Shown: one piece after another, positions 8,908 to 18,682 of the stretch
Position numbering within the stretch: the stretch's first letter is position 1
Layout: every line of letters begins with the position of its first letter
NCBI GenBank assembly: GCA_004554585.1
Contig: SFLH01000006.1
Span: 62,001 to 126,000 of the forward strand
Reading direction: 5' to 3'
Source of the DNA: Clostridiales bacterium
GTDB taxonomy: Bacteria; Bacillota; Clostridia; Oscillospirales; Oscillospiraceae
Length of the DNA: 64,000 bases
Notes under the pieces: generated by a model
What the model was told of the DNA's origin: nothing
Database searches by the model: none
Seen by the model: the letters and a program-made list of their open reading frames with translations, nothing else
Program-made: the position numbers and the translations under genes

Positions 8908-8953
8908 GGGGGATTTTCTCCACACCCTTGTGGGAAACTAAAGGGGCGCGAAG

Positions 8954-9018
8954 GCCGGCAAGGCGCCTTTGGGCCCCCTGGGCCGGCCCAAGGGGCCAAA
9001 GGGGGACGCCCTGCCGGC
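8954..9018. repeat. Long imperfect hairpin between gyrB and the PrsW-like gene
   Basis: The ends GCCGGC (8954-8959 and 9013-9018) bracket two arms containing GGCGCCTTTGGGCCCC and its near-complement, with an inner palindrome TGGGCCGGCCCA. No T-run follows, so it does not look like a simple terminator. It may be an RNA-processing or stability structure at the end of gyrB. Function is unknown. Confidence 0.55.
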
Positions 9019-9055
9019 AAAACCAATGCCCCATTCCCCTTGGAAGGAAGAAGCC

Positions 9056-9745
9056 ATGCTCATTCATTCTGTTTCGTTTCTAGTGGGCGCCGCCCTGGTG
9101 CCCCCGCTGGTCCTCATCTGGGTGGTCTACCGGCTGGACAAGCTGGAAAGAGAGCCCGCCGGCCTGCTCTGGTCCCTGTTTTTCCGGGGGGTGCTGGCCA
9201 TGGTGCCCATCCTGGTGCTGGAGCTGCTGGCCGACCAGTTCATCGACTTTTTCCCTTGGCGGCCCCTGGTCTACCTCTTTTTGGCCTACTTCGTCATCCC
9301 CGGCTTCATTGAGGAGGGGATCAAATACCGGGTCCTGGTCCGCCGGGTGTGGAACGAGCCCCAGTTCAACTACCTCTTCGACGGGGTGGTCTACGCCGTC
9401 TTCGTCTCCCTGGGCTTTGCCGCCGTGGAGAACGTGCTGTATGTGCTCACCTCGGGCTTTTCCACCGCCGTGGTCCGGGCCATCTTCTCCATCCCCGGCC
9501 ACGCCATGTTCGGCATCGTCATGGGCATTTGCCTCAGCCGGGCCAAGTGGGCCCAGAGCCGGGGCCAGAGGGAACAGGCCCAGGCCATGCTGCGCCGGGC
9601 CTGGCTGCTGCCCGCCGTCCTCCACGGGGCCTATGATTTCCTCTTGGTGGGCTTCGGCAGCCTCTTCTACGTCTATTTCCTCCTCCTGGTGATCTATGTG
9701 GCCGCCGCCCTGCGCCGGGCCGCCCGGGAGGACGCCCCCCTCTGA
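9056..9745 (+). CDS. PrsW-family intramembrane metalloprotease
   Basis: A 229-residue multi-membrane protein. The family motifs are visible: EEGIKY, a second glutamate in FAAVENVLY and a histidine in PGHAMFG. PrsW-type proteases cleave anti-sigma factors or other membrane proteins; in Bacillus PrsW starts cleavage of RsiW. The start ATG 9056 follows GGAAGGAAG; the reading frame before it crosses the hairpin at 8954-9018. It sits between gyrB and gyrA, an unusual position, with no sigma/anti-sigma pair nearby, so its substrate is unknown. Confidence 0.82.
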   Translation: MLIHSVSFLVGAALVPPLVLIWVVYRLDKLEREPAGLLWSLFFRGVLAMVPILVLELLADQFIDFFPWRPLVYLFLAYFVIPGFIEEGIKYRVLVRRVWNEPQFNYLFDGVVYAVFVSLGFAAVENVLYVLTSGFSTAVVRAIFSIPGHAMFGIVMGICLSRAKWAQSRGQREQAQAMLRRAWLLPAVLHGAYDFLLVGFGSLFYVYFLLLVIYVAAALRRAAREDAPL

Positions 9746-9830
9746 CCAGCCCCGCTCCCCGCCCTCTGGCGGGAGGACCCCTCCCCCCGTCTGCCGGGGG
9801 AGGGGGAACACACGACCATCTCTGTTTCAC

Positions 9831-9905
9831 CGGCCCTGCCGGGGAAATTTCTCTCTCAGCCTGCCGGCCCGGCGGCTGTGATTTTCTGATTTTTCTTGAG
9901 GCCCA
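9831..9905. repeat. Possible degenerate copy of the mosaic hairpin repeat
   Basis: CCGGCCCTGCCGGGGAAATTT then CTCTCAGCC and a GC hairpin resemble the middle of the repeats at 1506-1673 and 41421-41610, but the flanking blocks are lost or altered. It lies in the gap before gyrA (9746-9971), which otherwise holds GC hairpins (about 9765-9815) and the gyrA ribosome site. Confidence 0.35.
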
Positions 9906-9971
9906 GCCCAAGGGGGCTGGAACAGACCCAGGCATCGCGGCCTCAAACATTCCAGTTTTTTGGAGGTTACT

Positions 9972-12512
<2,541 letters not shown>

Positions 12513-12518
12513 GCCTCC

Positions 12519-12746
12519 ATGGACAAGGAATTTCGCAAGATTCTGCTGGTGGCCGGGCCCATCCTGATCCTCTTCGGGGTGCTCATCGTCTGGCGGGGAT
12601 TCCGGGATATGCTCCGGGTGGCCGGACCGGTCCACGGAGGGGCCTTTATCCTGGCCGGGGTGTTCTTCCTGGTCCTCGGCCTGGCCTTCCTGGTGGTGCC
12701 CCCTCTGCGGGCACGCAAGAAACAAGAAATGGATGATACGCCGTGA
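12519..12746 (+). CDS. Small two-helix membrane protein of unknown function
   Basis: A 75-residue protein with two hydrophobic segments (about residues 8-24, ILLVAGPILILFGVLIV, and 41-61, GGAFILAGVFFLVLGLAFLV) and a basic tail ending RARKKQEMDDTP. It starts six bases after the gyrA stop and overlaps the rnhA start (GTGA), so it is read with gyrA and rnhA. I do not recognise the family. The tight coupling makes a real gene likely. Confidence 0.7.
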   Translation: MDKEFRKILLVAGPILILFGVLIVWRGFRDMLRVAGPVHGGAFILAGVFFLVLGLAFLVVPPLRARKKQEMDDTP

Positions 12747-13183
12747 AAGAAGTGACCATCTACACCGACGGGGCCTGCTCCGGCAACCCCGGCCCCGGGG
12801 GCTGGGGGGCCATCCTCCTCTACGGCCGGCACAAGAAGGAGATCGCCGGCGGGGAGGCCTCCACCACCAACAACCGCATGGAGCTTATGGCGGTCATCGC
12901 CGCCCTGTCCCTGCTCAAGGAGCCCTGCGTGGTGGAGCTGTACTCCGACTCCAAATACGTCATCGACGCCTTGGAGAAGGGCTGGGCCCGAGGCTGGCAA
13001 AAGCGGGGCTGGGTGAAAAGCGACAAAAAGCCCGCCCTGAACCCTGACCTGTGGGAACAGCTGCTGGCCCTGGCAGACCGGCACCAGCTGCGCTGCCACT
13101 GGGTGAAGGGCCACGCCTCCAACCCCTACAACAACCGCTGCGACGAGATGGCTGTGGCGGAGAGCCGGAAGTTCAAAAGCTGA
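12743..13183 (+). CDS. rnhA: Ribonuclease HI
   Basis: RNase HI cuts RNA in RNA-DNA hybrids. The 146-residue protein carries the active-site residues of the family: aspartate in YTDGACSGNPGPGGW, glutamate in NNRMELMAVI, aspartate in YSDSKYVIDAL, and the late aspartate in NNRCDEMAV. The start is GTG 12743, overlapping the previous stop. A strong terminator follows at once. Confidence 0.96.
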   Translation: MKEVTIYTDGACSGNPGPGGWGAILLYGRHKKEIAGGEASTTNNRMELMAVIAALSLLKEPCVVELYSDSKYVIDALEKGWARGWQKRGWVKSDKKPALNPDLWEQLLALADRHQLRCHWVKGHASNPYNNRCDEMAVAESRKFKS

Positions 13184-13187
13184 ACAA

Positions 13188-13220
13188 GGGCCCCCATCCG
13201 GGGGCCCTTCTTTGGTGTTT
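13188..13220 (+). terminator. Terminator after rnhA
   Basis: Perfect stem GGGCCCCC (13188-13195) and GGGGGCCC (13200-13207) with loop ATCC, followed by TTCTTTGGTGTTT. It closes the gyrA-rnhA group. Confidence 0.85.
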
Positions 13221-13245
13221 GGCCTGGGCTGTCCACCTGGCGGAC

Positions 13246-13896
13246 AGGAGGGGAGGAAGGCGCCGCCTTCCCGGGGGGCCGCTGCCCGCGGGGGGCCCGG
13301 CTTTCTCTGGAGAAAGCCGGAGGAAAGAGCACCATGGGGCGCCGCCCCCTGGACCCCCGCTCGGGGGAGGAACCTCCTCCCCCGAGACCCCCTTCTCTGG
13401 TTTTTTCGAGGCTGGAAGGGAGTTCTTCTTTCCGATTAACTGGCCTGCGGCCCACACAGCGCTAGGCTCCTAAGGCGAGCCGCCCACCACTTGGGCGGCT
13501 GGGGGACGCTTTTCTTGTCCCTATGGGGAAAACGGAAAAAATCGAAATGACAAGAAGAAAAATAGCGGAAAAACAGATACGCCCACGTCTGTTCCCGAAG
13601 GGAACGTACTATCGGTGCCAGCCGCCCAATCGGTGGGCGGCTCGCCTTAGGAGCCTCTCGCTGCGAGGGCCGCAGGCCAGTTACGCCGATAGAACCTCCC
13701 CCTTCCCAGGATTCCACACCCCAGAGAAGGGGAGCGTGAGGGGAGGAACCTCCTCCCCTCACCCCCGGGGTCCAGGGGCCGCAGCCCCTGGTGCTCTTTG
13801 TCTGGCTTTCTCCAGAGAAAGCCAGAACCCCCGCGCGGGCAGCGCCCCCCCGGAGGGCGCCGCCCTCCACCGGCTCCCCCCACCCGGTGGGAAGTC
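13246..13896. repeat. Large fold-back repeat, copy 1
   Basis: This noncoding element fills most of the 796-base gap between rnhA and gpr. Left arm (13246 to about 13503) and right arm (about 13615 to 13896) are imperfect reverse complements around a 110-base AT-rich centre. Each arm is a chain of hairpins: GGCTTTCTCTGGAGAAAGCC (left, 13300-13319) or GGCTTTCTCCAGAGAAAGCC (right), a CCAGGGGC..GCCCCTGG hairpin, a variable hairpin (TCGGGGGAGG/CCTCCCCCGA at 13361-13385; GTGAGGGGAGG/CCTCCCCTCAC at 13736-13762), and an inner module containing GAGCCGCCCACC. A near-identical element lies at 61510-62093. Reading frames through it are by-products of GC richness. I do not recognise the family; it could be a palindromic transposon relic or a structured RNA. 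Confidence 0.85.
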
Positions 13897-13979
13897 CACC
13901 AAAGACATAGTCCACAACAACGGTCTATTTTGGGGAAGATTTGGCCGCCTTTCCCCTTCAAATGCCCCAAACCGGGGCC

Positions 13980-14876
13980 TCAGGAGAGTAAGTTATCCAC
14001 ATCTTCCACGGAAAAATCCACATGCAGGGCGGCGCTGATCCCCAGCCCCAGCACCCGGGCCAGCACGGCCACCTCGTTGTCGATGCCCCGGGGAGTGACG
14101 AACCACTCCGCCCCCTCCCGGCGAAACAGGCCGGGGTCCATGGGTTTCTGCCCCGCCTCTTCCAGCAGGTCCAGGCAGAGGGTGGCCGCCTCCACCACCG
14201 TGGGCACCCCCACGGCGATGACCGGGATGCCCAAGGTCTCCCGGTCCAGGGCCATGCGGGCGTTGCCCACCCCCGAGCCGGGGACGATGCCCGTGTCGCA
14301 CACCTGAATGGTCCGGCACACCCGTTCCTGCCGCCGGGCGGCCAGGGCGTCCACGGCGATCAGACAGACAGGGTCCACCTCCCGCACCACCGCCTGCAGC
14401 AGTTCGCCGCTGTCCATGCCCGTGCTCCCGGTGACCCCGGCAGCCAGGGCCGCCACCGGCCGGAAGGTGCCCGGCAGCACCCCCTGCAGATGGCGGGTCA
14501 CCAGCAGGGCGTCCGCCGTCTTGGGCCCCAGGGCGTCCGGGGTCATAAACCTGTTGCCCAGCCCCGCCACCAGCACCGTTCCCGCCGGGGGCAGGTCCCC
14601 AAATTCCCCCAGCACCGCCGCCACCCCCCGGGCCGCCTGGAGAATCTCCTCCCGCCCCTGGGGCAGCTGGGGCAGGGTGAGGGTGAGATAGTTTCCCTGG
14701 GGCTTGCCCACCGCCTGGGCCCCCCGTTGGTCCAGGATCTCCACCCGGGTCAGGGGAAAACCAAGCAGGGTCTCCTCCCGGGCCTTCACCCCGGGCAGGG
14801 CGGTGGTCTCCTGGGCGGTGTGCTCCGCCAGTTCCTTGGCCTCCAGGGCCAGGTCGATCTTTCTGCCGTTGGTCAT
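13980..14876 (-). CDS. gpr: Spore germination protease GPR
   Basis: GPR degrades small acid-soluble spore proteins during germination. The 298-residue protein has the family core VLVAGLGNRFMTPDALGPK, GVTGSTGMDSGELLQ, IAVDALAAR and VCDTGIVPGSGVGNAR. An A25-family aspartic-type protease, it is normally made in the forespore as an autoprocessed zymogen. The start ATG (14876-14874) follows AAAGGGAG. It stands alone, facing rpsT. Its presence is good evidence that the organism sporulates. Confidence 0.95.
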   Translation of the reverse strand: MTNGRKIDLALEAKELAEHTAQETTALPGVKAREETLLGFPLTRVEILDQRGAQAVGKPQGNYLTLTLPQLPQGREEILQAARGVAAVLGEFGDLPPAGTVLVAGLGNRFMTPDALGPKTADALLVTRHLQGVLPGTFRPVAALAAGVTGSTGMDSGELLQAVVREVDPVCLIAVDALAARRQERVCRTIQVCDTGIVPGSGVGNARMALDRETLGIPVIAVGVPTVVEAATLCLDLLEEAGQKPMDPGLFRREGAEWFVTPRGIDNEVAVLARVLGLGISAALHVDFSVEDVDNLLS

Positions 14877-14992
14877 GTGCCGCGCTCCCTTTCGTCAAGA
14901 TACCAGATGTAGTGGCCGCCGAGCCTTTTCCACACCATGTTTAGGATTGCCCAAAAAGTGTGGGAATCATTCTAATTTTTCCGAAAAAAAGG

Positions 14993-15021
14993 TTGCATTT
15001 TTCTTTTTCTTATGATAGAAT
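14993..15021 (+). promoter_or_regulatory. Sigma-A-type promoter of rpsT
   Basis: TTGCAT (14993-14998) and TAGAAT (15016-15021) with a 17-base spacer, followed by the rpsT leader. The surrounding DNA is AT-rich relative to the window. Confidence 0.75.
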
Positions 15022-15081
15022 ACATTCTCGCACAGAACTTTTGCGCAAAAATTTTACTGGAAATCGGAGGAGGTGTTTGGT

Positions 15082-15348
15082 TTGCCGAATATCAAGTCTG
15101 CAAAGAAGCGTGTTCTGGTCAATCAGACAAAGGCCGCTAGAAACAAGGCCGCAAAGTCCGCACTGAAGACTCAGCTGAAGTATTTTGACGCTGCCATCAA
15201 CGAAGGCAACCGCAGCGAGGCCGATGTGAGATACAAGCAGGCCGTGAAGGCTGTGGACCAGGCTGCTGCCCGCGGTCTGATGCACAAGAATACCGCTGCC
15301 AACCGCAAGAGCAAGATGACCCTGCGGCTGAACAAGCTGCCTCAGTAA
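15082..15348 (+). CDS. rpsT: 30S ribosomal protein S20
   Basis: An 88-residue basic helical protein beginning (M)PNIKSAKKRVLVNQTKAARN, the S20 signature. The start is TTG at 15082, seven bases after a very strong GGAGGAGGT; a GTG at 15073 lies inside that site and is rejected. TTG starts are common for autogenously controlled rpsT. It has its own promoter and terminator. Confidence 0.95.
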   Translation: MPNIKSAKKRVLVNQTKAARNKAAKSALKTQLKYFDAAINEGNRSEADVRYKQAVKAVDQAAARGLMHKNTAANRKSKMTLRLNKLPQ

Positions 15349-15365
15349 TTGAGGAATCGTGTGCG

Positions 15366-15397
15366 AAAAACCGTCTGATTCATCAGACGGTTTTTTT
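15366..15397 (+). terminator. Terminator after rpsT
   Basis: AAAAACCGTCTGA (15366-15378), loop TTCA, TCAGACGGTTTTTTT (15383-15397): a textbook intrinsic terminator. Confidence 0.95.
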
Positions 15398-15466
15398 GTC
15401 ATCCAGCCTTTCCAGTCATTTCCATTCCTCCCTTTTTTGGGGGGAGCTTCTGACGGAGGAGATCCT

Positions 15467-16654
15467 ATGTTGTCATCCCTTTCCCCTTTGACGTCGGCGG
15501 ACCGGCGGCAGCTGTGGGCCCGGCTGGCCATTCGGGCGGCGATTTTTGTGGGCCTGCTGCTGCTGGTCTTTCTGGCCGGGCCGCCTCTGCTGCCCCTGTG
15601 CATGCCCTTTCTGCTGGCCCTCTTCTTCACCTGGCTCACCGAGCCCATTCTGCGGTTTTTCCACACCCGGTGGAAAATTCCCCGGGGTCTGGGGTCGGTG
15701 CTGGTGATCCTGCTGCTGCTGGGGTCTCTGGGGTGTTTGATCGCCCTGCTGGTGTGGAAGGGGTGGACCGAGCTGGCCGCCCTGCTGGGCAACTGGGACC
15801 AGCTGTGGCAGACCTTCCAGAGCACCTATTACCAGCTCAGCCACGCCATGGACAAGTGGCTGGCCTACCTGCCCGAGCAGACCCAGCAGACCATCTGGGG
15901 CCTGTCCGACCGCCTGTTGGCCTGGCTGGAGGAGCTGCTCTACGGCCTGGTGCCGGGGACTACTTCGGCGGTGCGCAGCATATCCTCTTTTGTCCTGGCC
16001 TTCCTCTTCTTCCTCATCGCCTGGTTCTTTACCGCTGTGGACTACCCCGGCCTGCGCCAGCTGGCCCACCAGCGCCTGCCGGCCAGCCTGCGGCGGATCG
16101 GCCACCAGGGGAAGAACGCCTTCGCCGCCGCCTTTGGGGGCTATGTGAAGGCAGAGGTCATCGTCTCTTTGGGAGTGACGGCCATCCTGCTGGTGGGATT
16201 TCTCCTCATGGGCCAGCCCTATTGGGTGCTGCTGGCGGTGGTGCTGGGCATCCTGGACTTTATCCCCATCATTGGCTCGGGCACGGTGATGGTCCCCTGG
16301 GCGGTGGCCCTGCTGGTGCTGGGCAACTGGGAAAAGGGCCTGGCCATGCTGGCGGTTTGGGGGGTGGTGTGCCTCTTCCGCCGGCTGGTGGAGCCTAAGA
16401 TCGTGGGGGACCAGACCGGCCTGCACCCTCTGCTGTCCCTCTTTGCCATCTACGTGGGCATGAAGATCGGCGGGGTGCTGGCCATGATCCTGGCCCCGGT
16501 GCTGCTGCTGATGCTGCGCAACCTGTGGCGTGCGGGGATGTTCCACGCCACCATCCGGGACCTGGCCATGATGTGCACCGACCTGGCGGCCATCCTGCGC
16601 CGGGAGCCGAAATCTCCGGAGCAGGCCGTTCAAAGAAACGGAGAAGAAAATTAA
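15467..16654 (+). CDS. ytvI: AI-2E/YtvI-family membrane protein, probably sporulation protein YtvI
   Basis: A 395-residue membrane protein with hydrophobic pairs near the N-terminus (residues about 18-65), a soluble middle region, and a C-terminal group of helices containing the family stretch LGILDFIPIIGSGTVMVPWA. This architecture is that of the AI-2E transporter superfamily; length and context next to gpr favour the YtvI sporulation subgroup, but this is family-level inference. Start at 15467 follows GGAGGAGAT; the open frame back to 15359 contains the rpsT terminator. Confidence 0.75.
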   Translation: MLSSLSPLTSADRRQLWARLAIRAAIFVGLLLLVFLAGPPLLPLCMPFLLALFFTWLTEPILRFFHTRWKIPRGLGSVLVILLLLGSLGCLIALLVWKGWTELAALLGNWDQLWQTFQSTYYQLSHAMDKWLAYLPEQTQQTIWGLSDRLLAWLEELLYGLVPGTTSAVRSISSFVLAFLFFLIAWFFTAVDYPGLRQLAHQRLPASLRRIGHQGKNAFAAAFGGYVKAEVIVSLGVTAILLVGFLLMGQPYWVLLAVVLGILDFIPIIGSGTVMVPWAVALLVLGNWEKGLAMLAVWGVVCLFRRLVEPKIVGDQTGLHPLLSLFAIYVGMKIGGVLAMILAPVLLLMLRNLWRAGMFHATIRDLAMMCTDLAAILRREPKSPEQAVQRNGEEN

Positions 16655-16786
16655 AAAAATCTCCACTTGCATGTCACGAAATCTTCATAAATGCCCGCTA
16701 TACTGGCCACAGTAAGAAAAGCCCGGGGCTCTTCCCCCGAGGAGACCCTTACAGATAGATACCAATAGGTACAGGAGGCAACGGTT

Positions 16787-18169
16787 ATGGATTACTATGG
16801 CAGCGACAAGAGACCGTGGAGCAGTGGGCAGGACCCCTTCTCCCCCGACTCTTCCTCTTCGGACAGCACCCCCCTCTTTTCTTCGGACAGCAACGGCGGC
16901 GGGTTTGACGACTTGGGCGGCCCAGAAAAGCCCAAAAAGCGCAAACCCATGAGCCCCAAGGGAAAGAACACCTTAAAGGTGGTGGCCCTGTGCCTGGTCT
17001 GCGCCCTCATCGGCGGCCTGGCCCAGCCATTGTATCACACCATCACCGGCAATGAGACCACCATCTACACCGGCAGCCGCACCCCCACCCAGGTGGACAC
17101 CACCGCGGTGGACACCAGCCAGGAGCTGACCACGGCAGAGATCTATGCCAAGTACGTCTCCTCCTGCGTGGGCATCACGGTGGACATCGTCAGCACCAAT
17201 ATCTTTGGGCAGACGGTCACCAGCGCCGCCGCCGGCTCTGGCTTCGTCATCACCGAGGACGGCTACATCCTCACCAACTACCACGTCATTGACGGAGCAA
17301 ACTCCATCAAGGTCACCTTCTCCGACGGCCAGGAGTACACCGCCACCTACGTGGGCGGCCAGGAGCAAAACGACATCGCCGTCATCAAGGTGGAAGCCAC
17401 CGGCCTGACCCCCGTGGTCATCGGCAAGTCCAGCGACATGCTGGTGGGCGAGCAGGTCACCACCATCGGCAACCCCCTGGGTGAGCTCACCTTCTCCGAG
17501 ACCACCGGCATCATCTCCGCTCTGGACCGGACCATCACCATGAGCGACGGCACCCAGATGAACATGATCCAGACCGATTGCGCCATCAACTCCGGCAACT
17601 CCGGCGGGCCCCTGTTTAACAGCCACGGGGAGGTCATCGGCATCGTTTCGGCCAAGTACTCCTCCAGCAGTTCTTCCTCCTCTGCCTCGGTAGAGGGCCT
17701 GGGCTTCGCCATCCCCATGGACGACGTGGCGGACATGGTCTCCGACCTGGTATCCAACGGCTACGTCACCGGCCAGCCTCTCATGGGCATCTCCGTGGGG
17801 GACGTGGACCAGAGCGCCCAGTCCTACGGCGTCCCCGCCGGCGCCATCGTCCGGGTGGTCACCCCCGGCCTGTGCGGCGAGAAGGCCGGCCTGCAGACGG
17901 GCGACATCATCACCAAGATTGGTGACACCGAGGTCACCAGCAGCAGCGAGCTCATCGCCGCCAAGAACACCTACAGCCCTGGGGACACGGTGACCCTCAC
18001 CGTCTACCGCAGCGGCGAGACCCTCACCCTGGACCTGACCCTGGAGGAATCCACCCCCGAGAAGGAGGCCCAGCAGGAGGAGGCACAAAAAGCCTATGAG
18101 GAACAGCAGCAGCAACAGTTGCAGCAAGAGCAGCAGCAAGGCAGCGGCGGCTTTTCCTTTGGATTCTAA
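16787..18169 (+). CDS. HtrA/DegP-like membrane-anchored serine protease
   Basis: A 460-residue protein: Ser/Asp-rich cytoplasmic N-terminus (1-60), one membrane segment (about 65-85), a trypsin-like domain with catalytic H166 (TNYHVIDGA), D196 (NDIAVIKV) and S272 (INSGNSGGPLF), and a C-terminal PDZ domain (about 325-420). HtrA proteases degrade misfolded exported proteins outside the membrane. The tail is a glutamine-rich stretch (residues about 435-450) ending GSGGFSFGF. A serine run within SAKYSSSSSSSSASVEGL lies in the protease domain. ACAGGAGGC precedes the start. A terminator follows. Confidence 0.93.
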   Translation: MDYYGSDKRPWSSGQDPFSPDSSSSDSTPLFSSDSNGGGFDDLGGPEKPKKRKPMSPKGKNTLKVVALCLVCALIGGLAQPLYHTITGNETTIYTGSRTPTQVDTTAVDTSQELTTAEIYAKYVSSCVGITVDIVSTNIFGQTVTSAAAGSGFVITEDGYILTNYHVIDGANSIKVTFSDGQEYTATYVGGQEQNDIAVIKVEATGLTPVVIGKSSDMLVGEQVTTIGNPLGELTFSETTGIISALDRTITMSDGTQMNMIQTDCAINSGNSGGPLFNSHGEVIGIVSAKYSSSSSSSSASVEGLGFAIPMDDVADMVSDLVSNGYVTGQPLMGISVGDVDQSAQSYGVPAGAIVRVVTPGLCGEKAGLQTGDIITKIGDTEVTSSSELIAAKNTYSPGDTVTLTVYRSGETLTLDLTLEESTPEKEAQQEEAQKAYEEQQQQQLQQEQQQGSGGFSFGF

Positions 18170-18230
18170 AGAAGAAACAGGACCTTTCGGGTCCCACACG
18201 GTGAAGAGGCACTGCCTCTCATACACAACT

Positions 18231-18266
18231 CCCCCGGCCGCCAGAAGCGGCCGGGGGATGTCTTTT
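18231..18266 (+). terminator. Terminator after the HtrA-like gene
   Basis: CCCCCGGCCGC (18231-18241), loop CAGAA, GCGGCCGGGGG (18247-18257), then ATGTCTTTTT. Confidence 0.85.
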
Positions 18267-18369
18267 TCCCTGGGCCGGCGTCCACAAAGGGCGGCCTTGG
18301 GGTGGAAAACTGGCGAAAGAACCAAAGGCGGCTGGCCCCAGGAGGGAAAAACCGGGGGATTGGCCGCCT

Positions 18370-18635
18370 TGACGGGGGCGGGAAAAGGTGATAAAATACC
18401 CCCGTTGAGAAGGCTGTGACCGGGAAGAGTACCCCCACTTCCCCGCCCAAGAGAGGAGCCGGACGGTGCAAGGCTCTGGCGGCAGCGGGGGGAAGGCGCC
18501 CGTAAGCCGCGGGGAGGCAATGCCCCGCCGGTCCCCCGCCGTTACCGGGTTCGAGTGCGGAGCAGTCCCTGCTCCGAATTCAGGTGGTACCACGGAGATC
18601 TTCCGCCCTGAGCATGTGGCTCAGGGCGTTTTTTG
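18370..18635 (+). promoter_or_regulatory. T-box riboswitch leader of glyQS
   Basis: The leader carries a GAAGAGTA element (about 18425), the conserved AGAGAGGAGCCGG...GGTGCAAGGCTCT hairpin, the T-box core GGTGGTACCACGG (18583-18595) and a terminator CGCCCTGAGC/GCTCAGGGCG (18604-18628) with six Ts. Uncharged tRNA pairing to the TGG of the T-box stabilises an antiterminator. The gene controlled is glycyl-tRNA synthetase; a GGC at 18412-18414 (GAAGGCTGTGA) is a candidate glycine specifier, assigned by inference. The upstream Stem I looks short. The gap 18170-18682 holds this and the preceding terminator. Confidence 0.9.
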
Positions 18636-18682
18636 TTCCCCTCTTTTTTCTGTAAATTACAAACGAAGGAGTTTGACAGGAT

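Noticed and set aside
6820..8925. Long minus-strand frame opposite gyrB
   Set aside because: Same antisense effect; no family character and no ribosome site.
13523..14038. Reading frames across the fold-back repeat at 13246-13896
   Set aside because: They follow the repeat arms in several frames at once and change with hairpin variation; not protein-coding.
14873..14938. A 21-codon frame on the minus strand (MVWKRLGGHYIWYLDERERG) overlapping the gpr start
   Set aside because: It ends in an ATGA overlap that could mean coupling, but has no ribosome site and gpr has its own good site; too weak to call.
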